Source of the DNA: Pseudomonadota bacterium
Lineage (GTDB): Bacteria > Pseudomonadota > Gammaproteobacteria > Steroidobacterales > Steroidobacteraceae
DNA length: 7,650 bases
Direction of reading: 5' to 3'
Assembly (NCBI GenBank): GCA_021780395.1
Contig: JAJXYU010000166.1
Coordinates: 1-7,650, forward strand
Shown piece by piece: positions 6,698 to 7,650 of the stretch. Both the position numbers and the translations under genes were made by a program. The notes beneath the pieces were generated by a model that was not told where the DNA came from, did not search any database, and saw only the letters and a list, made by a program, of their open reading frames with translations. Numbering within the stretch: position 1 is the first letter of the stretch; each line of letters starts with the position of its first letter.

Positions 6698-7498
6698 ATG
6701 CAGCCGCTCTCGATCGACGCGACCCGACTCCCGATGCTGATCGCGCAGCTGTGGTGGCCGGCGCTGCGCATCGGCGGGTTCGTCGCGTCGGCGCCGCTCG
6801 TCAGCGCGGTGACGGTGCCGCCGCGCGTGAAGATCGTGCTCACCCTGGCGCTCGCGCTGCTCCTCGCGCCGGCGGTCGTGGTCCCGGCGACCTTGTCGGT
6901 CTTCTCGGCACGCGGCGTGCTCGTCGCCGCCCAGGACCTGGTGATCGGCCTGTCGATCGGCACGGTCGCGCAGATCGCGTTCGAAGCGATCTCGTTCGCG
7001 GGACAGACGATCGCAACGACGATGGGACTCGGCTTCGCGAGCTTGATCGATCCGCAGCGCGGCGCGAACTCGCCGGCGCTCGGCCAGCTCTTCATGGTGT
7101 TCGCGATCCTCACCTACCTCGCGCTCGACGGTCACCTCGTGCTGTTCGCGGAACTCGCCGAGAGTTTCCGAACGCTGCCGATCGGCGCGAATCCGTTCGG
7201 TCGCGGCGGCGTGCTCGCGGTCGCGGTCTGGGGTGGACGGATCTTCCAGTCCGGCATCCTGATCGCGTTGCCCGCGGTGGTCGCGCTGATCATCGTGAAC
7301 CTCGCGCTCGGCGTCCTCACCCGCGCCGCACCGCAAATGAACCTGTTCGGGGTCGGCTTTCCGCTCACGATGGTCGCGGGCTATCTCGTGCTGCTGATCG
7401 GCGTCGGCGGCCTGGGCTATGGGATCGTCCGCACGCTCCACCAATCCATCGCCGCGATTGCCGAGATGACCGCCGCGACCGTGCCGCGGGTGCCGTGA
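6698..7498 (+). CDS. fliR: Flagellar type III export gate protein FliR
   Basis: FliR is the polytopic subunit that completes the FliP5-FliR core and contacts FliQ and FlhB. The 266-aa product is strongly hydrophobic with several membrane segments. Diagnostic parts are the N-terminal LWWPALRIGGFVASAPL (18-34), AGQTIATTMGLGFASLIDP (101-119), LALDGHLVLFAELAESF (141-157) with the following LPIG, and APQMNLFGVGFPLTM (211-225). The start is the ATG 9 nt after fliQ, with GGGG at 6688-6691 as a weak ribosome binding site. Its stop shares one base with the flhB start (TGATG). Confidence 0.96.
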   Translation: MQPLSIDATRLPMLIAQLWWPALRIGGFVASAPLVSAVTVPPRVKIVLTLALALLLAPAVVVPATLSVFSARGVLVAAQDLVIGLSIGTVAQIAFEAISFAGQTIATTMGLGFASLIDPQRGANSPALGQLFMVFAILTYLALDGHLVLFAELAESFRTLPIGANPFGRGGVLAVAVWGGRIFQSGILIALPAVVALIIVNLALGVLTRAAPQMNLFGVGFPLTMVAGYLVLLIGVGGLGYGIVRTLHQSIAAIAEMTAATVPRVP

Positions 7499-7650
7499 TG
7501 GCCGAGACCGACCGTGATCAACGCACCGAAGAACCCTCGCAACGACGCCAGCAGGAGGCGCGCGAACGGGGCCAGGTCCCGCGCTCGCGCGAGCTCGCGA
7601 CCTTCGCCGCGACCTTCGGCGACGCGGCCGCGCTGGTCGCCGGTGGCACC
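7498..7650 (+). CDS. flhB: Flagellar export switch protein FlhB, N-terminal part only
   Basis: FlhB is the membrane protein of the flagellar type III export apparatus whose cytoplasmic domain self-cleaves to switch export from rod/hook to filament substrates. Only 51 codons are inside the window and no stop is reached. The N-terminus has the clear FlhB/YscU pattern: TEEPS (10-14), then a basic run QRRQQEARERGQVPRS (15-30), then EL at 32-33, leading to the first membrane helix, which is not fully visible. The start ATG shares one base with the fliR stop. The autocleavage NPTH motif would lie far beyond the window end. Confidence 0.92.
   Translation, partial: MAETDRDQRTEEPSQRRQQEARERGQVPRSRELATFAATFGDAAALVAGGT

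Noticed and set aside
6251..7444. A 397-codon minus-strand frame opposite fliQ/fliR, very rich in Arg, Asp, Glu, His and Gln
   Set aside because: The composition is what the reverse complement of hydrophobic membrane-protein codons produces. FliQ and FliR on the + strand are unmistakable.
1..7650. Many copies of the palindrome TCGCGA (about twenty by eye), suggesting a genome signature or protein-binding site
   Set aside because: Most copies arise at codon pairs such as CTC-GCG-A or GTC-GCG-A inside genes, so codon usage explains them; none cluster in the intergenic region.

Overview
The window is dense, GC-rich chromosomal DNA with every gene on the + strand. It suggests a polarly flagellated proteobacterium. 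A gammaproteobacterial-type organism is my best guess, because flhB follows fliR directly and because a sigma-54 promoter precedes fliL, as in Pseudomonas, Vibrio and xanthomonads. This placement is inference from gene order and promoter type, not from a phylogeny.

Left part (1-3219): the window opens inside a membrane sensor histidine kinase whose 5' end lies outside. It is followed after 14 nt by a secreted M13-family (neprilysin/PepO-like) zinc metallopeptidase with a very strong Shine-Dalgarno. The two are probably co-transcribed, and a response regulator would be expected just upstream of the window.

Intergenic region (3220-3390, 171 nt): this is the only real non-coding gap and it is rich in signals. 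In order it holds a 14-bp imperfect palindrome resembling a FleQ/FlrA box, a perfect 12-bp GC hairpin, a second smaller hairpin, a near-perfect sigma-54 (-24/-12) promoter, and a short leader to fliL.

Right part (3391-7650): a compact flagellar operon fliL-fliM-fliN-fliO-fliP-fliQ-fliR-flhB, with flhB cut by the window end. Six of the seven junctions overlap by 1 to 4 nt and the seventh (fliQ/fliR) has a 9-nt gap, so translational coupling is likely. FliM and FliN build the C-ring switch, FliL sits at the stator/basal body, FliO assists assembly, and FliP, FliQ, FliR and FlhB form the core of the flagellar type III export gate.

I see no novel defence or mobile system here. The points most worth following up are the regulatory architecture ahead of fliL, the divergent FliM, and the pairing of a sensor kinase with an exported protease.
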